Below, one piece after another: positions 23,521 to 34,651 of a stretch of 64,000 bases of DNA. The stretch is from Hymenobacter glacieicola (GTDB taxonomy: Bacteria; Bacteroidota; Bacteroidia; Cytophagales; Hymenobacteraceae): contig NZ_BMGS01000003.1 of assembly GCF_014640315.1 (NCBI RefSeq), forward strand, positions 1 to 64,000. The letters run 5' to 3'. The position numbers and the translations under genes were made by a program. The notes under the pieces were generated by a model. It was given only the letters and a program-made list of their open reading frames with translations. It made no database searches and was not told the DNA's origin. How positions within the stretch are numbered: position 1 is the first letter of the stretch; each line of letters starts with the position of its first letter.

Positions 23521-25056
23521 CTAGCTAACCAGGGCCGCGTCGGAAGCGCCGGCTAGCTCCAGCAGCACCTCGTAGTACGGGCGGCCTTCGATGCGGGCTT
23601 GCAACCAGCTGTAGAAGCTCAGGGCTTGTAAGTCCTCCTGCTCCAGGGGTACAAAGGAGGGAATACTGGCCGCGCGGGCGACAAACTCCGGGGTGCGGGC
23701 CAGGGTAGGCTCATCGATAATATCGCGCACCAGCTGCAGGTAGTAAAGTACGGCCGCGTAGCCGCCGCCATCGGGCCCGAATCGCTCCTTAATCAGGCGC
23801 TCAATGGCCCGCAGCCGGTTCAGGGCCAGATCGGGGTTGCCGAGTTCCAGCTGGGTCAGCATTTCGCCCATGTTGCGGTTGAGCACCCACTCCACGCCCA
23901 TTTCCTGCTCGCACCAGTGGTCGGTGCGGCCAATAGCCAGCAAGATTTGGTTGGTTTTCTGAAACTGCCCTTCGGCAAAATAATGGAAGCCCAGGCCCAG
24001 GCGGGCCGTGAGCTGGTCGCGGGAAGTAAGCGGAGTGCGCAGAATGTCTTCCAGCAGCCGGATGCTGTCGGCGTTGCGGCGCAGAAAGGCGTAGTTGGCG
24101 GCCAGCAGGAAGGTGTAGCGGGCCAGCAGCTCGGTAGCCTGCAGTTTCGGGCCCGCTTCCAGCACAGCCCGCAGCCGCTCCAGGTACTCCACCGATTCGC
24201 GGAACCGCCGAGTGCGGTACAGGGAGTGCGCAATCATGTAGAGCAGGCCCAGCTGCGCCTCGCGGTGGGCGGGCTGGAAGCCGTGGCGCTTCTCCATGAT
24301 GTGGTAGCAGCGCATCACAAAGGGCGCAAACGAGAGGTAGTCGCGGCGCACGAGCATGGCCGCCCGGGCAATGGACATGAGCCGGTAAAGCAGGGCCGGG
24401 CGCCGGGCAAAGGCTTCCTGCAAATCATACTCGCGCAACACGTCCTGCAGAATGGTATCGAACGACTCGCCGGCCCGGCCTTTCACGCGCGCCTCGCGCA
24501 GGCGCTGCCGAATCAGGCTGTCGGCAATGTTGGCGCGCTCCTCTTCGTCGGCCGCTTTTTTGTTGAGGTTGCGCCGCTGAATAATGTCCGCCAAGTCATC
24601 GGCGTACTTACTACCGGCCTGGGCAATCTGCAGGTTGTACACGGTGTTGAGCAGCTGGTATTGCTCGTTCTGGCGGGCCAGCTTTTCGGCTTTGCGCACC
24701 GTGTTCCAAGCCAACCGGGGCACGCTTACCTCAAACAGGTACTGGGCCAGGGTCAGGAGCCCGCGCACGGAGGAAGCCGCCGTGGGGTCTTGCTGGCGCT
24801 GGCGCAGCAACAGGTAATCGGTGAGGTGGCGCATGAGGCGCTTGCGCAGGGCGTAATAGGCCACGGCGTTGGGCTCCTCGGGGTACAAGCGGGCCAGCAG
24901 CTCCTCGGTAGCATACTCTTTCTGGTGCAAGAGCAGGTCGCAGAGACGGACGTCCATGCGGCCTTTCTGTTTGCGGCGCTGACGCTGGATGAACTGGCGG
25001 AAATCCTTCCGGTCGTCAGCAGAAAAAGTAAGTAATGTGGTACGCAAATCATCCAT
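23521..25056 (-). CDS. Conserved all-helical (TPR-like) protein of unknown function
   Basis: 511 residues, predicted almost entirely helical and without a signal peptide. It starts with a 'DDLRTTLLTFSADDRKDF' segment, continues with Arg/Leu-rich helices (YALRKRLMRHLTDYLLLRQR) and repeated helix pairs in the second half (LLARYTFLLAANYAFLRRN, ARLGLGFHYFAEGQFQKTN) that look like tetratricopeptide-type repeats. I believe similar proteins are widespread in Bacteroidota without a known role. Probably a cytoplasmic protein-binding scaffold. The ATG at 25056 is favoured over one six codons upstream. Confidence 0.65.
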   Translation of the reverse strand: MDDLRTTLLTFSADDRKDFRQFIQRQRRKQKGRMDVRLCDLLLHQKEYATEELLARLYPEEPNAVAYYALRKRLMRHLTDYLLLRQRQQDPTAASSVRGLLTLAQYLFEVSVPRLAWNTVRKAEKLARQNEQYQLLNTVYNLQIAQAGSKYADDLADIIQRRNLNKKAADEEERANIADSLIRQRLREARVKGRAGESFDTILQDVLREYDLQEAFARRPALLYRLMSIARAAMLVRRDYLSFAPFVMRCYHIMEKRHGFQPAHREAQLGLLYMIAHSLYRTRRFRESVEYLERLRAVLEAGPKLQATELLARYTFLLAANYAFLRRNADSIRLLEDILRTPLTSRDQLTARLGLGFHYFAEGQFQKTNQILLAIGRTDHWCEQEMGVEWVLNRNMGEMLTQLELGNPDLALNRLRAIERLIKERFGPDGGGYAAVLYYLQLVRDIIDEPTLARTPEFVARAASIPSFVPLEQEDLQALSFYSWLQARIEGRPYYEVLLELAGASDAALVS

Positions 25057-25264
25057 GTCCGGAAGATATAGCACCGCTTGTTATCCCCCAATTCTCCAAC
25101 CGATAAGTCAGAATATATTTACGCAACTTGTTGTTTGTCAGCAGTTTATTTGTTAGTATATAAGTATTGCATAGTCTGAATAAAACAAAAGCTGGTTGGG
25201 GTTATCGGTTCTGAATACTCACCTTCGATTCATCATTTATCTCCCTCTCATTCTGTTCCGTTGT

Positions 25265-26014
25265 ATGACCCGGATACTGTTTACTTTCTTATTTGTCTTG
25301 GTTGGGGTAGTAGTCCAGGCCCAGGATTTGCTTACTAAATCCAGCGGGGAGGAGCTGCAGGTAAAGGTGCTGGAAATTACCCCCACCGAAATCCGATACA
25401 AGCGTACCGACAACCCCGACGGCCCGCTTATCACGGTGCGCCGCACCGACGTGTTCATGATTCGCTACGCCAACGGCACGAAGGAGCTCCTGGGTGGGGC
25501 CAGTGCGCTACCCAGCGCGCCACCGGCGGGTAGTAGCGCAGCCGCCCCCAGAACCGGAACCGTGCCCGGCGATGAGGAGTCGATGTACGAGGAGGTGCAG
25601 TTGAACGGCCCCCGCCTGGGCTTTACCGTCCTGAGCGGCGGAGTTGCCGCCAAGGCCGAGCGGGATTACAACGTCAACCCATTCCTGACGCAGTTCGGCT
25701 GGCAGTTTGAAACCCGGATTTTCCGCCTGCAGAACGGCACCTCGGGCCTGTTGGAGCTGGTACCCCTGATTGGCGGCCTGGAGCAAGGCAAGTTTCTGCC
25801 CAGCCTGAACGCGCTGATTGGGATTCGCGGGCCCAAGGGCTTCGAGTTTGGCCTGGGGCCCAACGTGTCGCCGGCCGGGGCCAGCATTGCTTTGGCCGTG
25901 GGCACTTCCTTCCGCAGCCAGGGAATCAATTTCCCGGTGAATTTTGCGGTAGTTCCCGGCAACGGTGGAGCCCGCTTTAGCTTGTTATTTGGCTTCAACT
26001 CCCGCCGTCGGTAG
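25265..26014 (+). CDS. Secreted/outer-membrane-type protein, first of a tandem pair
   Basis: 249 residues. A signal peptide (ILFTFLFVLVGVVVQAQ) is followed by a small beta module (VKVLEITPTEIRYKRTDNPD, then VFMIRYANGTKELL) that is shared with the next gene. The rest (about 110-249) is Gly- and aromatic-rich with alternating hydrophobic strands ending in FSLLFGFNSRRR, which suggests a small outer-membrane barrel. Function unknown. The ATG at 25265 is the one directly in front of the signal peptide; a 23-codon upstream extension is discarded. Confidence 0.65.
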   Translation: MTRILFTFLFVLVGVVVQAQDLLTKSSGEELQVKVLEITPTEIRYKRTDNPDGPLITVRRTDVFMIRYANGTKELLGGASALPSAPPAGSSAAAPRTGTVPGDEESMYEEVQLNGPRLGFTVLSGGVAAKAERDYNVNPFLTQFGWQFETRIFRLQNGTSGLLELVPLIGGLEQGKFLPSLNALIGIRGPKGFEFGLGPNVSPAGASIALAVGTSFRSQGINFPVNFAVVPGNGGARFSLLFGFNSRRR

Positions 26015-26045
26015 TTTATTTTTTCGCCTACTTATTCCCATCCGC

Positions 26046-26639
26046 ATGCGCTTTATTCTACTCTTCCTCTGCGGCTTACTCCTGACGCTGCGCACCACGG
26101 CCCAGGACATTATCCTGCAAGCTGATGGCACCGAAACTCCGGGTAAAGTTCTGACCATCACGCCAGAGCGCATTACCTACGTAAGCGCCACCGCCGATAC
26201 CATGCAGCTGCCCGCCGCGCAGGTATTTCTGATCCGCTACGCCAATGGCACGAAGGAGGTGCTACGCAACCTGGCTGCCCCGGCCCCCGCCCTCAACCCA
26301 ACAGAAGCTTACGCCCAGGGCCGCCACGATGCCCGCGTGCATTTTAAGGCTCCGGGCGCATTCTGGGGTACGTTTGGGGCTACGGCCGCCACCATACCCG
26401 TGCTGGGTGGCCTGGGCGGCCTGGCTACCGGCACGGCCATTGCCGTGACGCCCCCGAAGGAATACAACCTGCGCGTGCCCGACCCCATGCGCCAAGCGGA
26501 TGCAAACTACATGCGGGGCTACGAAAAGCAGGCGCAGCGCAAAAAGGTAGGCAAAGCCGCCGCCGGTTTTGGCACAGGCCTAGTGGTTGGGTCCGCCCTA
26601 TGGGTGCTCATTGCACTTTCCACCATCAACCATATGTAG
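26046..26639 (+). CDS. Secreted/membrane protein, second of the tandem pair
   Basis: 197 residues. A signal peptide (FILLFLCGLLLTLRTTAQ) and the shared beta module (KVLTITPERITYVSATAD, VFLIRYANGTKEVLRN) are followed by a different C-terminal half with two Gly/Ala-rich hydrophobic segments (TIPVLGGLGGLATGTAIAV and GLVVGSALWVLIALS). It starts 31 nt after the previous stop, so both are likely in one operon. The shared N-terminal module points to an old duplication followed by replacement of the C-terminus. Function unknown. Confidence 0.65.
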   Translation: MRFILLFLCGLLLTLRTTAQDIILQADGTETPGKVLTITPERITYVSATADTMQLPAAQVFLIRYANGTKEVLRNLAAPAPALNPTEAYAQGRHDARVHFKAPGAFWGTFGATAATIPVLGGLGGLATGTAIAVTPPKEYNLRVPDPMRQADANYMRGYEKQAQRKKVGKAAAGFGTGLVVGSALWVLIALSTINHM

Positions 26640-26932
26640 CCGCGGGCTGGAGCAGGCCGCCCTTTCCCGCTTCTATAATTCCGTCACTTGCCAGGAAGTA
26701 GCAACGCTTACCCTCCTGGAGCAAGGCTAATTAAGTACTGTGCACTATCGGGGCTTACCCTGCGGTGGGGCAAGTAAGATTTTGGTTTCTACCGCAGCCG
26801 GAAAAGGGTTAGGTAGGTGCTCGTTACTGGATACGTTCAGTGTAACCCGGGGCCCACCCAGTGGAACTTCAGCATAACCCCGCGCCAAGCTGGACCGTAC
26901 ACCGGGTATCCACCTACTTAACCCCCTTTCCC

Positions 26933-27151
26933 ATGGACGCTAATAACAACGGCATCAACGACTCCACCGAACTGCGTGCTCGAGGTAACTGGAACGAAGT
27001 AAAAGGACAGGCCAAGCAGAAGTGGGGCAACCTCACCGACGACGACCTGCACTACGAAGAAGGCAAACAGGACGAATGGTTTGGCCGCTTGCAGGCAAAA
27101 ACCGGTGAAACCATCGACGACATCAAAACCTGGTTCCAGCGCACTTTCTAA
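26933..27151 (+). CDS. CsbD-family stress protein
   Basis: 72 residues, a standard CsbD size. The family signature is clear: GNWNEVKGQAKQKWGNLTDD, YEEGKQDEWFGRLQAKTG, and DIKTWFQ. CsbD proteins are small, abundant, hydrophilic proteins induced by general stress; their molecular role is not known. The ATG at 26933 is chosen because it begins just before the conserved part; 24 upstream codons are discarded. It has its own strong terminator and so is probably a single-gene transcript. Confidence 0.88.
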   Translation: MDANNNGINDSTELRARGNWNEVKGQAKQKWGNLTDDDLHYEEGKQDEWFGRLQAKTGETIDDIKTWFQRTF

Positions 27152-27171
27152 GTGCCTACCACGCCACGAAG

Positions 27172-27213
27172 AGCAGCGCCCGACACTACGCTAGTGTCGG
27201 GCGCTGCTTTTTT
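27172..27213 (+). terminator. Terminator of the CsbD gene
   Basis: Perfect 17-bp stem (AGCAGCGCCCGACACTA and its complement) with a 3-nt loop and six T. Confidence 0.95.
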
Positions 27214-27275
27214 ATAAGTAGTTGAAGCTGCGCAACATATAACCTATTGCATATTATTTATAACTTAACACGTGT

Positions 27276-27282
27276 AAGGAGG
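27276..27282 (+). promoter_or_regulatory. Strong Shine-Dalgarno site before the SLOG-like gene
   Basis: AAGGAGG with 7-nt spacing to the ATG at 27290. Most genes in this window, as in Bacteroidota generally, have no such site. It confirms the start. Confidence 0.8.
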
Positions 27283-27289
27283 AAGAAAG

Positions 27290-27871
27290 ATGGTGGCTGA
27301 AGAATTAAGAACATTAGGCAACGCGGCCCTGCTGCGTCTACCTAAAACTGCATTTTTGTGCTCCCGGGAATATCCAGTGAGCGTTCAACGGACTACCTAC
27401 CTCTGGGCCATGGAACAGCGTCAGCTCGGCTACTGCGTGGTTTCAGGGTTTAATTCCCGGCTGGAGCAGTCCGTCTTTCGGTTTTTGCGGCAGGATCTGC
27501 AGCAGCCTATTGTGTACGTACTGGGCCGGGGCATCCAGCCCAACTTGCCATTTGACTACGAACGGGACATTCAGCTCGGCCGGCTGCTGTTCGTGTCGCC
27601 CTTCGAGCCCTCGGTTTCAACGGTCACTCAGGAAGCGGCCGACATCCGCGACCTGCTGCTGGTGGAGCTGGCCGAGCGCTTTTTTATTCCCTACGTCACG
27701 CCAGGGGGCAACCTGGAACGGCTATTGCAAAGCGAGGCAGCCCGCTGCAAGCCCATCATTACGCTGGACCTGCCCCAAAACGAGGCCTTGCTGCGCTGCG
27801 GCGCCCATATTTATCAGCCCCCGGGCCTACTGACGCACTCCGTGGCGGCGCCTCAGCCTAACCTTAGTTGA
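27290..27871 (+). CDS. SLOG/DprA-like Rossmann-fold protein
   Basis: 193 residues. The sequence matches the DprA/SMF-like SLOG fold: KTAFLCSREYP at the first strand, a helix, GYCVVSGFNSRLEQSVFRFL (equivalent to the VVSG-G region of DprA), PIVYVLGRGI, RLLFVSPF, and the late AERFFIPYVTPGGNLERLL. The fold binds nucleotides or single-stranded DNA. It is much shorter than DprA and lacks its flanking domains, so a role in transformation should not be assumed; SLOG proteins also occur in nucleotide-signalling and conflict systems. The ATG follows a perfect AAGGAGG. The DUF1206 gene starts 46 nt downstream. Confidence 0.7.
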   Translation: MVAEELRTLGNAALLRLPKTAFLCSREYPVSVQRTTYLWAMEQRQLGYCVVSGFNSRLEQSVFRFLRQDLQQPIVYVLGRGIQPNLPFDYERDIQLGRLLFVSPFEPSVSTVTQEAADIRDLLLVELAERFFIPYVTPGGNLERLLQSEAARCKPIITLDLPQNEALLRCGAHIYQPPGLLTHSVAAPQPNLS

Positions 27872-27917
27872 GCTTTCTCCCGTAGTGGGGGTATCCTTCA
27901 CCTAGCTCCCCTACCCT

Positions 27918-28745
27918 ATGTCTGCTGCCGATACTGTACTTTCTGCCGTGCCCAACTCGCCTTCCTCGGGCATCCGGGCCCTGGCGCGTTTTGGTTTTGC
28001 CGCCAAGGGCGTAGTCTACCTCCTGATGGGAATTCTGGCCCTATTGGCGGCTACTGGCCAACAGGGCGGCCAAACTGCCGACAAAAAGCAGGCCGTGCAA
28101 ACGCTGCAAGATTTGCCCGGCGGCTCGGTTTTGCTGGGCCTGGTTGCCTTTGGTTTGCTCGGCTACATTATTTGGCGGTTTACCCAGGCCCTAATCGACA
28201 CCGAGCAAAAAGGCTCCGGTGCCAAAGGCCTCGGCCGGCGCCTGGGCTACGCAGGCAGCGGCCTGCTCTACGCCAGTGTGGCCTGGTATGCCGCCCAACT
28301 GGCGCTGAATGGCTCGGCGGATAGCAGCGGCAACGGCCAACAGACTCTAACCGCAAAAATCCTGAGCTGGCCCGCCGGCGACTGGATTATCATGGCCCTT
28401 GGCCTAGCTATCATTGGCGGTGGCATCTACCAAATTTACAAGGCGTATTCTGGTTCTTTCCATAAGCACGTAAACGCCAGCGGGCTACCGGCCAACCAGC
28501 AGCAGGTAGTGTACCGCGCCGGCCAAGTGGGCTACACGGCCCGGGGCATTGTAATGAGCCTCATCGGCTACTTCTTTGTGCAGGCGGGCCAGCAGTCGCG
28601 CGCCGCAGCTGTTGGCACTACCGGCGAAGCTTTTGATCTGCTGGCTACCATGGGCCCGGCCGTGCTGGGAATCGTGGCCCTGGGCCTGATGGCCTACGGG
28701 TTCTACATGCTGGTACAGGCCCGCTACCCCGTGCTGCGCATCTGA
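27918..28745 (+). CDS. DUF1206 membrane protein
   Basis: 275 residues with six hydrophobic segments arranged as three repeats of two transmembrane helices, the DUF1206 pattern. Each repeat contains a GxxxRG/K-type start and a Gly-rich helix (LARFGFAAKGVVYLLMGIL; LGYAGSGLLYASVAW; AGQVGYTARGIVMSLIGYF). The function of the family is not known. It follows the SLOG-like gene closely and in the same direction. Its stop abuts a palindromic repeat element. Confidence 0.88.
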   Translation: MSAADTVLSAVPNSPSSGIRALARFGFAAKGVVYLLMGILALLAATGQQGGQTADKKQAVQTLQDLPGGSVLLGLVAFGLLGYIIWRFTQALIDTEQKGSGAKGLGRRLGYAGSGLLYASVAWYAAQLALNGSADSSGNGQQTLTAKILSWPAGDWIIMALGLAIIGGGIYQIYKAYSGSFHKHVNASGLPANQQQVVYRAGQVGYTARGIVMSLIGYFFVQAGQQSRAAAVGTTGEAFDLLATMGPAVLGIVALGLMAYGFYMLVQARYPVLRI

Positions 28746-28942
28746 TGTAGTTGCTGGCTGGTAGTAGCTGCTTACTTGGCAATTGGTAGCAAAAGGCTGT
28801 CATCCAGAGCGGGAGCGAAGAACCTTATCACGCCTGAACGACCTCGTTATAACGAATCGTCTAAACGTGACAAGGTCCTTCGCTCCCGCTCTGGATGACA
28901 GCCTTTTGCTGATATCTGACAGCTACCGACTACAACCAACAA
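28746..28942. repeat. Nested palindromic element between convergent genes, copy 1
   Basis: A perfect 32-bp inverted repeat (28789-28820 with 28878-28909) continues inward with one mismatch (ACCTTATCACG / CGTGACAAGGT). Looser outer arms (28745-28776 against 28909-28948) also pair. It fills the whole gap between the DUF1206 and saccharopine-dehydrogenase-like stops. The inner core resembles copy 2 at 37016-37220 (shared ACCTTATCA, ACGACCTCGT, AAGGTCCT). No coding capacity was seen. Confidence 0.8.
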
Positions 28943-30160
28943 CTAACCAACGGCTACATAATCAGCCAGGTATTGATACCGTTCCGTGAGCTGGCCGCCG
29001 CGGGCAATGGTGGCCCGTTCTACTACCTCATCGGGGCCGTGTGCGTGCACCAAGTGGGGTAACACGTTATCGATGAGCTGACGGCCGAAGTCGCGGCTAG
29101 CGTTGCGGGGTAGCTCGCAGGGCAGGTTGTCCACGGCCATAACGGTGATGTTGTTGGGGCGGGAGTAAGCAGGCTCCAGCTGCCGGGTCTGGCAGTTGTA
29201 GTCGAAGGCGGGCTCCTGAATGCTGCTGCTGCGCAACGTGGTCGGAATGGAGCCGTTCACGTCGCAGGTCACGTCGGCAATAGTGTCGATGCGGAAGTGG
29301 GCGCGGCAGGTATCCTCCAGGGTAAACAGCTTGGGCGCGGCCGGATGCCAGTAGGCGCAGGCTATTAAAAGGTTGGTAACGGGCAGGAAATTCTGAAACG
29401 TGGATTCGTACTCCTGGGGGTTGCGGTGAAAATCGGGCGTATCCCACACGCGGCCGTCGCGGCGGTTGTAATCGGCGCTGCGCAGCTGGGTGTACACCGG
29501 CTCGTTGAAGTCCTGGTAGAGGTAGTCGTACACGCTTACCCGCCGGATGCGCATCAGGTTTAGCACTTCCACGGCGCCCTGGGCCACGCGGCCGGAGCCG
29601 GTAACGGCAATTTTGATGGGCGGCAGCTTCTTCACCTTAAAGAACTCCTCCTGCATGTCCTCCATGTCGACGCACTGGTAGGCGGGCTTTAGCTCATACA
29701 GGCCGTGCTTGCGGCCGTAGGTGAGCAGGGCATTGTAAGCGCCCACAATACCGGCCCAACGCCCGAAAGCCACAATTCTTTCGCCCTGCTCGTTGGTCAG
29801 CATTTCGTAGTCGATGAGGGTAATGTTCTTGGCCAGCACCTGCCGTAGCAGTTCCCGGTTGGCCGGCTGCTTTTTCACGGTGTGCGAAAAAAACAGGTAG
29901 GTTTTATTGGGAATAAGCTGAGCGACTGGCACTTCCTTCACGCCCATGAGAATGTCGCAGTCGGCTACCTCGGGGCGCACCTCAATGCCCAGGCTGCGGT
30001 ATTCCTGATCCGAAAAGCAGCGGACCGGGCTTTCCTGCACCACCAGCTTCAGGCCCGGAAACCGCGCTTCGGCTTCGGCGCATTTCTTGGGGGTGAGCGG
30101 TACGCGCTTGTCGGGCGGGACTTTTCCTTCGCAAATCAGGCCAATGGTTATGGGGCGCAT
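28943..30160 (-). CDS. Saccharopine-dehydrogenase-like NAD(P)-dependent enzyme
   Basis: 405 residues. The N-terminal half has the alanine-dehydrogenase/transhydrogenase-type fold (ITIGLICEGKVPPDKRVPLTP, then YRSLGIEV and DILMGVKEVP), and the central Rossmann region has IAVTGSGRVAQGAVEVL. Such enzymes of the lysine-forming saccharopine dehydrogenase type interconvert saccharopine, lysine and 2-oxoglutarate; the actual substrate here is inferred from fold only. The ATG at 30160 starts exactly at the family N-terminus; 34 upstream codons are discarded. It is divergent from gcvP with a shared 200-nt upstream region. Confidence 0.75.
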   Translation of the reverse strand: MRPITIGLICEGKVPPDKRVPLTPKKCAEAEARFPGLKLVVQESPVRCFSDQEYRSLGIEVRPEVADCDILMGVKEVPVAQLIPNKTYLFFSHTVKKQPANRELLRQVLAKNITLIDYEMLTNEQGERIVAFGRWAGIVGAYNALLTYGRKHGLYELKPAYQCVDMEDMQEEFFKVKKLPPIKIAVTGSGRVAQGAVEVLNLMRIRRVSVYDYLYQDFNEPVYTQLRSADYNRRDGRVWDTPDFHRNPQEYESTFQNFLPVTNLLIACAYWHPAAPKLFTLEDTCRAHFRIDTIADVTCDVNGSIPTTLRSSSIQEPAFDYNCQTRQLEPAYSRPNNITVMAVDNLPCELPRNASRDFGRQLIDNVLPHLVHAHGPDEVVERATIARGGQLTERYQYLADYVAVG

Positions 30161-30301
30161 GGGGTAGAATGGGTAGGATGGGGCCTCAATCTGGGCAAAA
30201 AAATTTACCTGTGCCGTGGTGCTGCTCCCGCTGGTGCGTAGCGGCGGAACAAGGCCAAACATTTGCGGGTTTTAGGACTTACCTGTGAAGCCGTTTCGCG
30301 C

Positions 30302-30309
30302 TACCTTTG
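30302..30309 (+). promoter_or_regulatory. Candidate -7 box of gcvP
   Basis: Exact TACCTTTG, 51 nt before the ATG at 30361; it falls inside an alternative longer frame and so supports the shorter start. Confidence 0.55.
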
Positions 30310-30360
30310 TCAAGGGCCTACCCCTGGGCCTGTTCTGTTGCCACCCTCACCCCTTCTTTT

Positions 30361-33285
<2,925 letters not shown>

Positions 33286-33316
33286 GTACTAAACAGTAGT
33301 TTAAATAAGCACCCAC

Positions 33317-33352
33317 AAAAAGCCCCGGCTATGGCTTAGCCGGGGCTTTTTG
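33317..33352. terminator. Terminator of gcvP
   Basis: Perfect stem AAAAAGCCCCGGCTA / TAGCCGGGGCTTTTT with a 5-nt loop. Confidence 0.95.
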
Positions 33353-33400
33353 CGTCTGGTATATTTTCCTGACGGGCTCAGAGGCGCGTAAGCAATATCC

Positions 33401-33694
33401 TTACTTAGAGAAGCAGGTACGGTACATGTAGCCGTTCTGGGTCTTGCCGGCCGCTGTCACCCGTACTTTCACGAAGTGAGCGTCCACCGTGTCCATCACC
33501 TGCACTTCATTGCCGGAGCCAACGGTCGTGAGTTGCTGCGATTCTTTCGTCATTCCATCGTACAAGATGCACTCTACCACGGTGTTGTGGGCCACGGGCC
33601 CCGTGGTTGCTTGGTTGGAACGGGATTCGTTGCTGGTGGCGCTGCAAGAGGCGAGCAGGGCTAGGCTGCTCAGGCAAAGTAGATGTTTTTTCAT
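33401..33694 (-). CDS. Small lipoprotein with a possible SH3-like fold
   Basis: 97 residues. A lipoprotein signal (HLLCLSSLALLASC) is followed by a short Ser/Asn linker and a compact beta domain (NTVVECILYDG, NEVQVMDTVDAHFVKVRV, NGYMYRTC). The strand pattern ending in G(Y/W)-type turn recalls bacterial SH3 domains, which often bind cell wall. Two Cys (in VVECIL and YRTC) could form a disulfide. Function unknown. The ATG at 33694 gives a normal lipoprotein signal; a start 10 codons upstream is discarded. Confidence 0.65.
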   Translation of the reverse strand: MKKHLLCLSSLALLASCSATSNESRSNQATTGPVAHNTVVECILYDGMTKESQQLTTVGSGNEVQVMDTVDAHFVKVRVTAAGKTQNGYMYRTCFSK

Positions 33695-33906
33695 AGGTCC
33701 GTACGTGGAGAAATAGCTCCCCAAAAGATAGGCACATTTTAAGACGGAAAGGAATTTTCCTAGGCGGATTCTTCGCTTAATTATTCTGCAAGCATCCTAT
33801 TTCCCGGGGAACGACCTGGAGCGTACTACTGTTTATTCGGCAGAGCTAGCCAGGAACTTCGGGTTTGTCCGCGTCTGGTGGCTTTCATCCCTACTGATTT
33901 CTTCCT

Positions 33907-34512
33907 ATGAACCGTATTCCGAAATTCTTGGCCCTCCCCCTGACGTTGTCGGTGCTGGGGTTAACCCTGCTCCTGGGCGTGAGTGGCTGTGCTACCTCGG
34001 CTCGTGTTGGGGTTAGCAACGATTTTGATCATTCTGTAAACTTCCGCGCCTACAAAACCTGGGCCTGGTACCCGCAGCAACCAACCGATACGGAAGGTGG
34101 CCCGGCTAAAGGCTACGAGTCGTTCCTGGATAAGCGCATCCGGAGCGCCGTGGAGCAGCAGCTCGCCCAGAAAGGCCTTTCTCAGGTTGAAAAGAACCCT
34201 GATGTGTACGTGGCGTACAGTGCCCGCGTCGAGGACAAGCAGCGCACCACGGGCGGCTACGGCCCCTACGGGTATCCCTACGGCTACGGCTGGGGTGGCT
34301 GGTACGGCCGTGGCTTCAACCAAGGAGTTATCGAGTACAAAGCCGGCACCGTAATTCTTGACTTCGTAGATGCCCGCCGCAAGGAGTTGGCGTGGCGTGG
34401 TCAGGGTCAGGCCCAGGTCGACAACCAGACCATTTCCGAAACCGAAGTACAGCGCATCGTGACCAGCATTCTGGGCACTTATCCTCCCGGCGCGGAGCAG
34501 GCCAGCCGCTAA
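33907..34512 (+). CDS. DUF4136 lipoprotein
   Basis: 201 residues. A lipoprotein signal ends at GVSGC. The DUF4136 pattern is clear: DFDHSVNFRAYKTWAWY at the start, IRSAVEQQLAQKGL, PDVYVAYSARV, a Gly/Tyr-rich insert (YGYPYGYGWGGWYG), TVILDFVDARRKELAWRG, and VTSILGTYPP at the end. The family is exported and attached to the envelope; its biochemical role is unknown. It is followed by a terminator shared with lipA, which is convergent. Confidence 0.9.
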   Translation: MNRIPKFLALPLTLSVLGLTLLLGVSGCATSARVGVSNDFDHSVNFRAYKTWAWYPQQPTDTEGGPAKGYESFLDKRIRSAVEQQLAQKGLSQVEKNPDVYVAYSARVEDKQRTTGGYGPYGYPYGYGWGGWYGRGFNQGVIEYKAGTVILDFVDARRKELAWRGQGQAQVDNQTISETEVQRIVTSILGTYPPGAEQASR

Positions 34513-34587
34513 ACTGCCAGCAGTCCTGTTTCTGAAAACCTATCCTGCGCTATGTGGGGTAGATTTTTTCTTTTCTGAAGATACGAT

Positions 34588-34632
34588 AAACAACAAGGCC
34601 CCACTCTATACCAGAGCGGGGCCTTGTTGTTT
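34588..34632. terminator. Bidirectional terminator between DUF4136 gene and lipA
   Basis: Stem AAACAACAAGGCCCC / GGGGCCTTGTTGTTT, with partial further pairing inside. Confidence 0.9.
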
Positions 34633-34651
34633 CTGTTAGCTAAGCGAGTTG

